From positions 487,385 through 551,384 of the forward strand of contig NZ_RJLM01000002.1 of assembly GCF_004104355.1 (NCBI RefSeq): 64,000 nt of DNA, read 5' to 3'. Source of the DNA: Photobacterium chitinilyticum. GTDB taxonomy: Bacteria > Pseudomonadota > Gammaproteobacteria > Enterobacterales > Vibrionaceae. The position numbers were made by a program, and so were the translations under genes. The notes below the pieces were generated by a model, which did no database searches, was not told where the DNA came from, and saw only the letters and a list, made by a program, of their open reading frames with translations. Shown in pieces: positions 52,353 through 61,966 of the stretch (positions are counted from its first letter, which is position 1; each line of letters starts with the position of its first letter).

Positions 52353-55300
52353 TGAAAATGATGAAATTAAATAAACCATTACTTTTGCTGTCGATAGTTC
52401 TGCTTGCTTGCTTTGGAGCAGCGTGGCTATGGATACCTGTTGACCCGGAATCAGATTCTCTGCTTAAGCCGATTACTTTGGTGGGAATTTTGGTTGCGGC
52501 GTTACTGGCGCTGTTCTTTTGTTACCGCCCGGAGCGTTCTAAGGAGAAAGATCAACAGCACGAGCAGTCCATCCTGTTTAGGCAGGATGTCAGAATCATT
52601 CGCCAGCTATTTAAAGCTGCGGTTAAACAACTGCGTGGCGTTCGTGGCAATAAGCTGAAAAGCTTATATGATCTGCCATGGTATGTGCTTATTGGCGGTG
52701 AAAATGACGCCAAAAGCAGCCTGCTGCAGCAAAATAACCTAGAACCGGTTCTACACCGTGCTATCGATGAAAGTGATACCGACCAATATATCCGGTTCTG
52801 GAGTAACGACAATGCCGTTGTTATTGAAGTCGGCCATCGCCTGTTCGACAGTGAAGGCATTGATGAAGGTTTGTGGCGAGAACTGACCAAGCAGCTGCTG
52901 AAGTACCGTCCGCGCCAAGCGATAAACGGAGTGATCTCCGCTATTGGTTGTGAGCAGTTTTTACAGTGCGATAAGAAAGCCCGCCATATTCTGAGTACGA
53001 ATCTTCAGGAGGCGATCCTTCAGTTGGGTGAACAGACAGGGCTGACATTGCCTGTCTACCCCGTCTTCACCAAAGCCGATACGATTTCTGACTTTGTGAA
53101 TTTCTTTGCCAGTTATTCCGGTTGTGATGTCGACAACCCGTTTGGTGTGACTTTCACCATTGATGAGAAACATCACTTTGAGCCCCGTAAACTTGATAGA
53201 TCCTGTCAGGATATCCTGAAGAACCTAGTGCAGCAGCAATTCCAGCTAATGCGTGAAGCGCGTAAGGACGAGATGGACTCTGTTATTGCGCTGCCGTACC
53301 AGTTGTCGGTGTTCTTTGAGCGTGCCAATGAGCTGCTGACCAATCTCGGACGGGAAAACCGGGTTCGCCAGGCTGTCTGGATACGGGGCATGTATCTCGT
53401 GACCACAGGGCAGAAGGGAACCAGTTATGATCTTCTCACCCAGTTGGTAGCGGAAAAGGCGGCATTTAATGCTGACATTACTCAATCTCAGCCTCAGGGG
53501 CGCAAAAACCTGTTTTCGAGCCGGATCTTCAGCCATGTAATCTTGCCTGAAGCCGACATCGTCGGGGTTAATACCCAACGCCATTATGGCTACCTCGCGG
53601 CCCGCAGTGCTTTTGTTTGTGGCTTAGTGGGCATCGTTGCCGCCTTTGGTCTGCAGTTACAGGATAACTGGAACTATGACGAAGCGTTCAGGAGCAAAGC
53701 CATTACCGAGCTGAGCTTATACCGCAAGGATGTTAACAGGTTACAGGAAGATCATTCGGGCTTGGCAGAACTGATCCCGGTTTTGAATGAATTGCGAGAA
53801 GTGGATCAGCAAGGGGCCCAACCTTTGCCTTGGTATCAGAAAGTCAGCATTAAGCAAGAAGATACTGCCGAGCAGATCCAGCATGTGTACCAGCAGCAGT
53901 TGCAGCTGTTCCTGTTGCCGCAAATTGCCGACCTGCTGAGCAGTGAATTGTATGTCTACGTTAACCTGGGCAATCCGAGCAAGGTGTTTGAGCTACTACG
54001 TTATTATCAGATGCTGTTTGATGCCAAGCGCCTGGATCAGGACGAGATGATAGGCTATCTGGTTGATACCTTAAACGATCAGGGTGATATTTCGGCTGAT
54101 AGCATTAATCAGCTCAGCTTCTTGATGACAGACTTGTTCAGCAGTGACTATAGCCGTGCTCTGGATCCTAATGAAGAGCTGATTTCTGTCGCGGTACAGA
54201 ATCTGGAAGGCTTATCTCCGGAGCGTCTGATCTATGCCCGGGTTAAATCATTACCTGAATACCGCAACCGAGTGGATGTGCGCCGTCAGCTAGGAGATAA
54301 GTTCTCTTCGATGTTCCGCTTCAAGTCCGGTTTCCATGGTTATCTGCTTCCAGAGCTTTATACCCGGCAGGGCCATGCAAAAATCGATTTATCCGTTAAG
54401 TCGTCGCTCTTGAAAAAGCAGCTTGAAGAGTTCAAGTCAATTCAGGGAGATATGTCCGGCGCATCGGTTGCCGAGCTGACGAAACTAAGCAAGAAAGTGC
54501 AGCGGCTCTATTATTCTGATTATGTTTATCAGTGGAAAGAACTGATCAAACACATTGAGATTAAAGACTTCGACAGCATGGCGGATCTGGCTTATGCGGT
54601 ACAAACTGTCCGGGACCCTGCCAACAGCCCGCTGATTGATGTGCTTGATGCAGTGGTGATTAACACCACACTGGCAACGGAAAATGATGCTGATACCAAG
54701 GGTAATACCAAGGCAGCCAGACAGCTGGGTCTGAAGAAGACGGCGAAAGTCCTTAAAAAGATCGATAAAGTTAACCGTATTGCGGGTGATAAACTGGTTC
54801 GATTGCAGCCGTCTTTTGTCGTTAACGATGCATTCAACAGTTACGCTACGTTTATGGCGACCCAAGGCCAGAGTGCCCCAGTTGATGAACTGTTAGTAGA
54901 ACTTGATAACCTCAATACCTACCTTGATTCTGCTTTGACCAGCAGCGATCCCGGTAAAGCTTTATATGGTTATGCCAAGGCACATGCTGCAGGTAGCCAG
55001 GATCCTCTAGTGACACTGCGCCGTCAATCCAGCCGTGCTCCTCGCCAGATTTCGTCCTGGGTGACTGAACTGAGTAAGCAAACCTGGAAGCGGGTTGTTA
55101 CTGGTGGTGTAGGTTACCTCAATACCCAGTGGCAGGAGCAGGTGTATGTGTTCTACCGTCGGGCTATTGAAGGGCGTTTCCCTTTTGCTTTACAAGGCCG
55201 TGGCGAGGTGGCGATTGATGATTTTGCGACCATGTTTAAGCCGCAGGGACGGATTGACAAGTTTATCACTACAGAGCTTCAGCCATTTGCTTACTGGGAC

Positions 55301-55813
55301 AATGGCACCCTTAAGCTGGCAGAAGTTGATGGTGAAAAGTTACCGCTACGCGCATTGACCTTAAAGCAAATCAAGCGAGCTAAAGAGATCCGGGAGCTGT
55401 TCTTTGGCCCGACCGGGGAGGAACTGGCATTGCAACTGCGCCTGAAAGCCAGTTCGATGAGTACGACGACAACTAAATTTGATATTCGGGAAACGGAAGG
55501 CGTGTTCTCTTACCGTCATGGTCCGAGATTGTGGCAGGACATCGTGTGGCCTTCTGCCGGGAGAGACGGCTATATATCTGCCAATTTCTACAAGGGCGAA
55601 AACCGTATTGCCAGCCAGTCCTACTCCGGACAGTGGGCGCTATTTAGGATGCTGTTTGACGGCCGTTCCAGTGCAACGGGCGACCGGAGAGTTCGTAACC
55701 TGCTCTACAAACTTGGCGATGAAGAGGTGGTCTTGAAGTACTCGCTGAAAGACAGCAACTTGCCGTTAACCAAAGGGTTATTAACTAGCTTTAACCTGCC
55801 TTCAGCGCTATAG
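52352..55813 (+). CDS. tssM: TssM (IcmF), membrane-complex core protein
   Basis: 1153 residues, family length. Two N-terminal membrane segments (about 10-27 and 36-55) and a third at about 410-430; a cytoplasmic domain between them and a large periplasmic domain after. The nucleotide-binding loop usually written GPPGxGKT reads GGENDAKSS near residues 114-122, so the invariant Gly before the Lys is Ala. Conserved IcmF and TssM C-terminal regions (RFKSGFHGYLLPELYTRQG, then WPSAGRDGYISANF) are present. Forms the trans-envelope channel with TssL and TssJ. Confidence 0.95.
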   Translation: MKMMKLNKPLLLLSIVLLACFGAAWLWIPVDPESDSLLKPITLVGILVAALLALFFCYRPERSKEKDQQHEQSILFRQDVRIIRQLFKAAVKQLRGVRGNKLKSLYDLPWYVLIGGENDAKSSLLQQNNLEPVLHRAIDESDTDQYIRFWSNDNAVVIEVGHRLFDSEGIDEGLWRELTKQLLKYRPRQAINGVISAIGCEQFLQCDKKARHILSTNLQEAILQLGEQTGLTLPVYPVFTKADTISDFVNFFASYSGCDVDNPFGVTFTIDEKHHFEPRKLDRSCQDILKNLVQQQFQLMREARKDEMDSVIALPYQLSVFFERANELLTNLGRENRVRQAVWIRGMYLVTTGQKGTSYDLLTQLVAEKAAFNADITQSQPQGRKNLFSSRIFSHVILPEADIVGVNTQRHYGYLAARSAFVCGLVGIVAAFGLQLQDNWNYDEAFRSKAITELSLYRKDVNRLQEDHSGLAELIPVLNELREVDQQGAQPLPWYQKVSIKQEDTAEQIQHVYQQQLQLFLLPQIADLLSSELYVYVNLGNPSKVFELLRYYQMLFDAKRLDQDEMIGYLVDTLNDQGDISADSINQLSFLMTDLFSSDYSRALDPNEELISVAVQNLEGLSPERLIYARVKSLPEYRNRVDVRRQLGDKFSSMFRFKSGFHGYLLPELYTRQGHAKIDLSVKSSLLKKQLEEFKSIQGDMSGASVAELTKLSKKVQRLYYSDYVYQWKELIKHIEIKDFDSMADLAYAVQTVRDPANSPLIDVLDAVVINTTLATENDADTKGNTKAARQLGLKKTAKVLKKIDKVNRIAGDKLVRLQPSFVVNDAFNSYATFMATQGQSAPVDELLVELDNLNTYLDSALTSSDPGKALYGYAKAHAAGSQDPLVTLRRQSSRAPRQISSWVTELSKQTWKRVVTGGVGYLNTQWQEQVYVFYRRAIEGRFPFALQGRGEVAIDDFATMFKPQGRIDKFITTELQPFAYWDNGTLKLAEVDGEKLPLRALTLKQIKRAKEIRELFFGPTGEELALQLRLKASSMSTTTTKFDIRETEGVFSYRHGPRLWQDIVWPSAGRDGYISANFYKGENRIASQSYSGQWALFRMLFDGRSSATGDRRVRNLLYKLGDEEVVLKYSLKDSNLPLTKGLLTSFNLPSAL

Positions 55814-55897
55814 CGCTGGGGGCGGAACCTACGTTTGTTTTCCGTTTAACACAGGAATGAATACAGTTTAATATAGTCGGTATAAGAGGTAATAATA

Positions 55898-57208
55898 ATG
55901 ACTGATGTTTCTACTACGACGTCGTCAGGTAGTGTGACGAATTTTGCCGAGGTCACATCCTGTTGGGATCTGTCGCAAATGAGTTTGCAGGGCCGGGCAC
56001 AATATGAGGCCCGGGTCGGGATTATCAATTATTTAGCAACGCTGGACTTTCAAAAGACGCCCTCGTTATCGAGCAGTGTTCTGGATAACTTTGTTAATGA
56101 TTCAACCATTACCAATGATATTGCCGGACTGGCGAAGAAAGGTTGTTCGGCGGTGCTGAGGCAGACCGGTCCTGGCCGCTCTGTATTGGGCGCTGTTGAA
56201 ACGGTTGGTCAGAAATGGGAACAGGTTAAAAAGAAAATCATCGCCAAGCTGGAGTCTTTTTTCAGCCGCCTGATCAACAACCTTAAAAAGAAATACGCTG
56301 AGGTAACTTGGGTTGTTTCTTATCTGTCCGAGATGGCTGGTTGGCTAGTTGGTACATTGGTGCGCGATATTACCCATGCAATTCCGGGCTGGGGGTATGT
56401 GCAGGATGCTGCCGACTTGTATAAAGGCGTGAAGAAAGCGGTCGTCAGTGCTTCTCGTTATTTTGAGCTTAAAAGTGCCGGTAAAGGTGTGATGCTGCTT
56501 GATGGCCACCCGGATGATATCGCCTACTGGCTTAAGAACCATATTGGTTGCGATGCCATGCTGGGGATTAAAGATGTATTGGTGACCTCTGGTAAGTTTG
56601 CGGTCAAAATGGCCGGTGATGCGGCTGGTGGGCTGGGAACCATCATTGGTCTGTTGGTTGGGGCTTTGACCCGTATCGGTGCCTTGGTAGACTACATTGT
56701 TCAGCGGGCGAGTGTTGATAAGACCTTGAAAAAGGCACGTAAAGAAAAGGATCGGGTATTAAACAAGAATGGTCTGGTGAATGATTGTGACGCGTTCAAC
56801 AAATGGTTCAGTCGTACGTTGAAAGTGACGCCTATTTTTGCCTCGCTGGTACTTCATGCTGGCGTTGCCGCGCATCCGTATAACTTCCTGGAGCTGATTA
56901 ACTTCCGTGGTCATGAAATTTCAGCGCAGCGCTACGCACGAGGGGCGAAGTATATCCAGAAGCTAAAAGAGGCTGGCGGACAGCATATCCGTGACTATTC
57001 TGAAGGCTACGGCCTGAGTATTACCAGCTCTTCGGCGTGGCAGAATGCATTGCTCAAGCAGCAGCTAGAGGGGGGCGCGGTGATTGAATCGGATCTGGTA
57101 TTGCCAAGCCCTGACCAATGGCGCAGAAATGCGATTCGTCGCAAGGGCACTCCGCCGAGTCGTGATCAGTGGCATCGCCAGCCGATTCGCAGGAAAGCGA
57201 CTGTATAA
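55898..57208 (+). CDS. orfZ, unrecognised protein downstream of tssM
   Basis: 436 residues from ATG at 55898 (AGAGG upstream). No signal peptide. Amphipathic helices (KKKIIAKLESFFSRLINNLKKKYAEVTWVVSYLSEMAGWLVGTLVRDITHAIPGWGYV) and a second hydrophobic glycine-rich region (KFAVKMAGDAAGGLGTIIGLLVGALTRIGALVDYIV, residues about 230-265) could insert in membranes. The C terminus carries two 17-residue repeats with DQW and IRRK (402-436). Same orientation as tssM, 84 bases after it. No enzyme motif and no recognised family. An effector, a pore-type toxin, or a structural component are all possible; I note that orfX and orfY have a similar glycine-rich, helical style. Confidence 0.7.
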   Translation: MTDVSTTTSSGSVTNFAEVTSCWDLSQMSLQGRAQYEARVGIINYLATLDFQKTPSLSSSVLDNFVNDSTITNDIAGLAKKGCSAVLRQTGPGRSVLGAVETVGQKWEQVKKKIIAKLESFFSRLINNLKKKYAEVTWVVSYLSEMAGWLVGTLVRDITHAIPGWGYVQDAADLYKGVKKAVVSASRYFELKSAGKGVMLLDGHPDDIAYWLKNHIGCDAMLGIKDVLVTSGKFAVKMAGDAAGGLGTIIGLLVGALTRIGALVDYIVQRASVDKTLKKARKEKDRVLNKNGLVNDCDAFNKWFSRTLKVTPIFASLVLHAGVAAHPYNFLELINFRGHEISAQRYARGAKYIQKLKEAGGQHIRDYSEGYGLSITSSSAWQNALLKQQLEGGAVIESDLVLPSPDQWRRNAIRRKGTPPSRDQWHRQPIRRKATV

Positions 57209-57246
57209 TCAATGGTTAACGGCGTAAATTGCGCCTGAACTGGTTG

Positions 57247-57277
57247 CCGTGTTGGCCGAGAGACTCGGTCAGCACGG
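57247..57277 (+). terminator. hairpin between orfZ and kinase
   Basis: CCGTGTTGGCCGA (57247-57259) pairs with TCGGTCAGCACGG (57265-57277) over 13 positions with two G-T pairs, loop GAGAC; AATCGGTATTTTCTCTT follows. Probably lowers expression of the kinase gene 50 bases on. Confidence 0.6.
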
Positions 57278-57327
57278 TGAATCGGTATTTTCTCTTCAGT
57301 AGCTCTCCGAACGTGTGATAAATATCA

Positions 57328-57975
57328 ATGGTAAAGGATTCTGAGTTGTCTACTGGTACCGTGTTGATAGGGCGCTTTACTCTCGTTGAGCCGCTGACTT
57401 CGTGTGTTTTTGTTGCGGTCGACGGTCATTCCGGCCAGAAAGTGATTGCTAAACACGCACCAAAATCACAGGTCGAAAGGGAGTCGCGCTGTATGATCCA
57501 GTGCCGCTCGCCTTATATTAATCAACCCATTGAAACGTTGCCCGAATGGTTGGTCTTGCCTTATATTCGCGGGACAAGTGTTTTAACTTTTAGCCTCGAG
57601 CAGCGTCACCTGTTTATGGGCTGCATCCCCTATATTGTCCGCGCCATTGAGCATGTCCATCAGGCTGGTTGGGTTCACGGCGACATCAAACCTTCCAATA
57701 TCCTCTATCTGCCGCAGTTCGGCTCAATCAAGCTGATTGACTTTGGTGCGGCGTGGCCTGCCGGTACGTCATTGAGCCAGCTTAATGAATGGCAGCTGAC
57801 CTTAGGCTTTTCGCGGAGATCAAAACAGCAAGGAGTCGGGAACGTCGAACCGTCAGATGATTGGTATGCGCTGGCAAAGTGGCTGGAACAAATTGATGTC
57901 AACTCTTTATCAACCAAAGAACGATCTCAGCTGGAGCGTTGGAAAGCTTGGTTGAGTAAGAGGCTGGTTGAGTGA
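57328..57975 (+). CDS. minimal Ser/Thr protein kinase-like protein (T6SS PpkA-like)
   Basis: 215 residues, much shorter than a normal kinase plus regulatory part: only the catalytic lobe. Key residues are the ATP-anchoring Lys42 (VIAKHAPK), the loop HGDIKPSN (117-124, with His-Gly in place of His-Arg), DFG (138-140). The glycine-rich loop is degenerate (EPLTSCVFVAVD) and the APE-type motif in the activation segment is not recognisable (FSRRSKQQG). So weak or atypical activity is possible. No membrane segment. By context it would phosphorylate T6SS targets read by the Fha protein. An in-frame TTG at 57346 with AAAGGA is a better-supported start than the ATG at 57328. Confidence 0.75.
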   Translation: MVKDSELSTGTVLIGRFTLVEPLTSCVFVAVDGHSGQKVIAKHAPKSQVERESRCMIQCRSPYINQPIETLPEWLVLPYIRGTSVLTFSLEQRHLFMGCIPYIVRAIEHVHQAGWVHGDIKPSNILYLPQFGSIKLIDFGAAWPAGTSLSQLNEWQLTLGFSRRSKQQGVGNVEPSDDWYALAKWLEQIDVNSLSTKERSQLERWKAWLSKRLVE

Positions 57976-57987
57976 GAGGTTGGCAGT

Positions 57988-58026
57988 CCAGTCTCCTGAT
58001 CGTTTGCAATGAGATCAAGAGACTGG
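57988..58026. terminator. terminator after the T6SS operon
   Basis: CCAGTCTC (57988-57995) pairs with GAGACTGG (58019-58026), continued inside by TGATC (57997-58001) and GATCA (58013-58017). It lies between the end of the kinase gene and the convergent ABC gene. No clear T tract, but the stem is long. Confidence 0.6.
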
Positions 58027-58053
58027 TGTGAGTGTTACTAACTGGTGGAAAAA

Positions 58054-59886
58054 TTACACTTCACTGGCAATAAAACCGCCAGTCTGGTGCTCCCAGAGCT
58101 GGGCATAAATCCCGTTGTGTTTGATCAGATCCTGATGCGATCCTTGCTCGACTACCTTGCCCTGATCAAGCACGATCAAACGGTCCATGGCCGCAATCGT
58201 GGACAATCGGTGCGCGATTGCGATCACTGTCTTCCCTTCCATCAGCTGATACAGACTTTCCTGTATTGCGGCTTCAACCTCGGAGTCGAGCGCGGATGTT
58301 GCTTCATCGAGAATAAGGATCGGCGCGTCTTTTAGTAGTACCCGAGAAATTGCCACTCGCTGGCGCTGGCCGCCGGAGAGTTTCACCCCGCGCTCACCTA
58401 CCTGGGCATCGTAGCCTGTGTTACCGTGCGGATCGGTTAGGGTGGCGATAAACTCATGCGCATGGGCCTTTCGGGTTGCAGCCAATACGTCAGCTTCTGT
58501 GGCATCAGGATTGCTGTACAGAATGTTGTCACGGATAGAACGATGCAGCAGAGATGTATCTTGGGTGACCATGCCAATCTGCGCGCGCAGTGAATTTTGG
58601 GTTACGTCCGCAATATTTTGGCCATCGATACGGATAGCGCCGGATTCGATATCGTAGAACCGCATCAACAGGTTTACCATGGTAGATTTACCGGCACCGG
58701 AACGGCCGACAAGCCCGACTTTCTCACCCGGCTTGATGTTCAGATTGAGCTTTTCTATTACACCTTTGTCTTCGCCGTAGTGGAAACAGACATCGTCAAA
58801 CTGGATACCGCCTTGGCTGACGTCTAGCTTAGGCGCGTTGGGCTTGTCTTCGATGGCTACCGGTTGTGCCAGCGTTTTCATGCCGTCGACAACAGTACCG
58901 ATGTTTTCGAACAAGCCACCGACTTCCCACATGATCCACTTTGACATCCCATTGATACGCAGCGCCAGGCTGACAGCAATGGCGATTGCCCCAATGGTGA
59001 TAGCGGCGTCCATCCAAAGCCAAATCGACAGGCCGGCAATGGCGAATACCAACAGGTAGTTAATGGCCTCTACCGAGATGTTGAAACCGGTTACCAGACG
59101 CATCTGGCGATAAACTGTATCCATAAAGCCGCTCATACCCTGTTCGGCATATTCGGTCTCGCGGTTGGTGTGGGAGAATAACTTGACGGTAGAAATATTG
59201 GTATAGCTGTCTACGATGCGTCCGGTCATCATTGAGCGGGCATCTGCCTGCTCGGTAGCAATATGCTTGAGTTTCGGTACATAGCGTAATTGGATACCGA
59301 TATAAGCAGCCAGCCAAATCAGCATTGGCAGCATCAGGCGTAAATCGGACTGGCCAATCATCACCACCATCGAGGTGAAGTACACGGAAATATAGACCAA
59401 TACATCCAGCAGCTTCATCACTGTTTCTCGTACCGAAAGTGCCGTCTGCATTACCTTGGTCGCAATGCGACCGGCAAACTCATCCTGATAGAACGAAATA
59501 CTTTGGCGTAGCAGATAGCGGTGTGCCATCCAGCGGATAGACATCGGATAGTTACCGAGCAACGTTTGGTGGACGATCAGCGAGTGCAGAGTAACAAGCA
59601 GGGGAACGACGATCAGGACTAACAGCCCCATTCCCATCAGCTTGCCGCCTTCTTCGGCCCAGAATGTGTCCGGGTTGTGAGTTGCCAGCCAGTCAACCAG
59701 TTGGCCCATAAAGCCAAATAGAGACACTTCGACAATAGCGATGAGCGCACTCAGAACGGACATGGCGATGAGCGGGCGTTCAAATCCTCGGGTGTAGTAG
59801 CGGCAGAAGGCGAATAAGCCGTTAGGCGGCTGTTCGGGTTCGCGTGGTGGAAATGCTGATGACAGTTTTTCAAAACGTTTGTACAT
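58054..59886 (-). CDS. ABC-type exporter, membrane and ATPase domains fused
   Basis: 610 residues. A six-segment membrane domain (about 35-340) and an ATPase domain with Walker A GRSGAGKST, Q-loop and signature LSGGQRQRVA, Walker B LILDEATSALDSE and the switch His in AHRLS. Exporter of the MsbA/MdlB type; substrate unknown, and whether it acts as a homodimer cannot be told. Not obviously linked to T6SS. Upstream 289 bases hold its promoter; nothing else is seen there. Confidence 0.9.
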   Translation of the reverse strand: MYKRFEKLSSAFPPREPEQPPNGLFAFCRYYTRGFERPLIAMSVLSALIAIVEVSLFGFMGQLVDWLATHNPDTFWAEEGGKLMGMGLLVLIVVPLLVTLHSLIVHQTLLGNYPMSIRWMAHRYLLRQSISFYQDEFAGRIATKVMQTALSVRETVMKLLDVLVYISVYFTSMVVMIGQSDLRLMLPMLIWLAAYIGIQLRYVPKLKHIATEQADARSMMTGRIVDSYTNISTVKLFSHTNRETEYAEQGMSGFMDTVYRQMRLVTGFNISVEAINYLLVFAIAGLSIWLWMDAAITIGAIAIAVSLALRINGMSKWIMWEVGGLFENIGTVVDGMKTLAQPVAIEDKPNAPKLDVSQGGIQFDDVCFHYGEDKGVIEKLNLNIKPGEKVGLVGRSGAGKSTMVNLLMRFYDIESGAIRIDGQNIADVTQNSLRAQIGMVTQDTSLLHRSIRDNILYSNPDATEADVLAATRKAHAHEFIATLTDPHGNTGYDAQVGERGVKLSGGQRQRVAISRVLLKDAPILILDEATSALDSEVEAAIQESLYQLMEGKTVIAIAHRLSTIAAMDRLIVLDQGKVVEQGSHQDLIKHNGIYAQLWEHQTGGFIASEV

Positions 59887-60175
59887 AGAGTGCTGTTTCC
59901 AGTCGAGCTTTTCAGTAATGGTTAAAGCCGGTCAACACGGTTGTTGGTCTTTGTTGGGGAGGCGATTTTTCGGCTAACCGTGGCTTACAAAAGGCTATAA
60001 ATGGTTAAAATAGATACAGGGTTACTTTATCAGAACTTGCAGTTCAATAAACGCTCATTGTAAGGGGGGATGGTACCTTTTGATAAGGTTGGGATTAAGC
60101 CCTGATCCTATCTAAAACTTGCCGATTCGCCATCGGGTACTCTGCCAACAGTGCTATCTGATGGCAGTTATATTT

Positions 60176-61399
60176 CTATCCCTCTAGCACCAGTTGGTTT
60201 CGTCCGGCAGATTTGGCTTGATATAAACATTTATCGGCACGGCGGATTAGTTCATGAATGTTGGCATCGGCATTTACGACACCCAAGCTGATGGTGTATT
60301 GGATGGCTTGATTCAGGATGTTGAGCTCCGTGTCTGCGATATCTTGAATCAATGCTTCAAGGCGTTGATGGAAAACCAGTGATGAGTTGCCGTATAAAAT
60401 ACAGAATTCCTCGCCACCAAAGCGGGCAACCAATGCATCCGGGAAGTAAATTTGTAACGTATTTGCTAGTTCTATCAATACCATATCACCAATATGATGA
60501 CCGTAGGTGTCATTGAGTTTCTTGAAGAAATCAATATCTAGCAGCGCTAGACAACGAGGCCCTTTATGACGTTTGGCAAGTGAATGCTCAAAGAAGTAGC
60601 GACGGTTCCAAGTCTGGGTCAGGTAATCTTTGTTGGCGTGATGATATAGCCTTCGCTCAGAATCCAGAATGTTAAGGGTGCTGTGTAAACGGCAGTAAAA
60701 CTCTTCTTGGTTGAACGGCTTTTTCAGAAAGTCATTTGCGCCGGCTTTAAGAAACTTTGCCGTTAATGCAGCTTCATCGCTGGCAGACAGGCCAATGATG
60801 GCGAGTTGGCCTTGTTGGTTCGTTCTACGAAGTTCTTTGATCAGGCTAACGCCATCTCGTTCTGGCATCGAATAGTCAGTGATCACCAGAGTGATATCTT
60901 TTTCTTTTTTTATTACTTCTAATGCATGATCGCCGTTTCTGGCTTCGACTACTGCAATATACTGACGTTCTAGAAGGCTGCGGACATATCGCCGGGCGGT
61001 CACTGAATCATCAACGACAAGTGCTTTGTGGTTGCGGTTGTTTTCAAGGCGTTTAAGAATAGGAATAATTGAGGATATACAGGTTGGGTTGTCTTTGGGG
61101 ATATAGTCGATTACTGTTTTAGCCAGTACTCTTTCTCGGGTCATTTCATCCATTAATGCGGTCAGGACGATAACTTTAATATCGACTGACAGGCACACAT
61201 CTATTATCTCACCGTCTTGTCCGTCTGGTAGGCAATAGTCAAGAATCGCACACAGAAAGTCGGTGCTTTCGTCGAGCACTTTTTCAGCTTCGGCAATACT
61301 TTCAGTCAGTACCGGAGTAAAGCCAGCTTTTCTCAATTCAACTTCGATAATTCGTCGAAAAGGGCGGCTATCTTCTACGACTAATATTCTATGTTCCAT
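60176..61399 (-). CDS. REC-REC-GGDEF response regulator (diguanylate cyclase)
   Basis: 407 residues. Two receiver domains: the first has the acidic pair (VVEDS), phospho-Asp in LDYCLP and Lys in YIPKDN; the second has VVDDS, TDYSMP and LKKPF. The GGDEF domain has GGEEF. No I-site RxxD is present before the motif (the equivalent stretch is FPDALVARF). Resembles PleD. The phosphorelay partner is not in the window. Confidence 0.92.
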   Translation of the reverse strand: MEHRILVVEDSRPFRRIIEVELRKAGFTPVLTESIAEAEKVLDESTDFLCAILDYCLPDGQDGEIIDVCLSVDIKVIVLTALMDEMTRERVLAKTVIDYIPKDNPTCISSIIPILKRLENNRNHKALVVDDSVTARRYVRSLLERQYIAVVEARNGDHALEVIKKEKDITLVITDYSMPERDGVSLIKELRRTNQQGQLAIIGLSASDEAALTAKFLKAGANDFLKKPFNQEEFYCRLHSTLNILDSERRLYHHANKDYLTQTWNRRYFFEHSLAKRHKGPRCLALLDIDFFKKLNDTYGHHIGDMVLIELANTLQIYFPDALVARFGGEEFCILYGNSSLVFHQRLEALIQDIADTELNILNQAIQYTISLGVVNADANIHELIRRADKCLYQAKSAGRNQLVLEG

Positions 61400-61966
61400 T
61401 TACCATAACCTTTGGGTGTACAGCTTATTGTTGAGCCGACTAGGCGGCACATTATGGTTCATTTTACAAACAGATACAAATATCAATAGCTATGTAGCGG
61501 TTTTGCTTCTTTAATAGTTGGGTTAATAATAATTTAATAATGAGGTTACTTGGTTATATGTTATGACTTTTACTTATAAGCAAGTGGAATTTAAAGGAAA
61601 AACTTAGTCTTTAATTGATGGGTATGAGAGTTATGTTTTATTTTTAAATAAGTTAGTTAATAGATTATGAATAATCGTTAGTCGCATCATTGCATATGAG
61701 GTTGTGTTTGAAAACGAATAGTACTGGTTAAAATTGAATACAGTTATTATTTTTAGTGTGATTATTTTTCCCTCTACCGATTAATGTTCAGTCGTTGGAT
61801 TCTTTTTACTATTTGTTAAGCTGACCTTTTAAATAAAGATGATCTTTCTTTGTAAAAAGTGACTTTTGATGAGAGTAATATGATAACCCTCAGTCACTGA
61901 GGGCTATCTGTATTAGGGCTTGATATTAAGGGCTGTGGTTTACGAGCAGTTTTTTGCTGTTGGCTT
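61400..61966. other. intergenic region between GGDEF gene and malic enzyme
   Basis: About 570 very AT-rich bases between two minus-strand genes. It must contain the GGDEF gene promoter near its left end and the malic enzyme terminator (61887-61903) near its right end. No other feature or gene is supported. Confidence 0.5.
61887..61903. terminator. hairpin downstream of malic enzyme
   Basis: CCCTCAG and CTGAGGG with loop TCA (seven base pairs). On the minus strand it is followed by TTATCATATTA, only moderately T-rich. Confidence 0.45.

Noticed and set aside
58045-58335. Plus-strand 96-codon frame within the ABC exporter gene
   Set aside because: Antisense to conserved ATPase motifs; no ribosome site or family.
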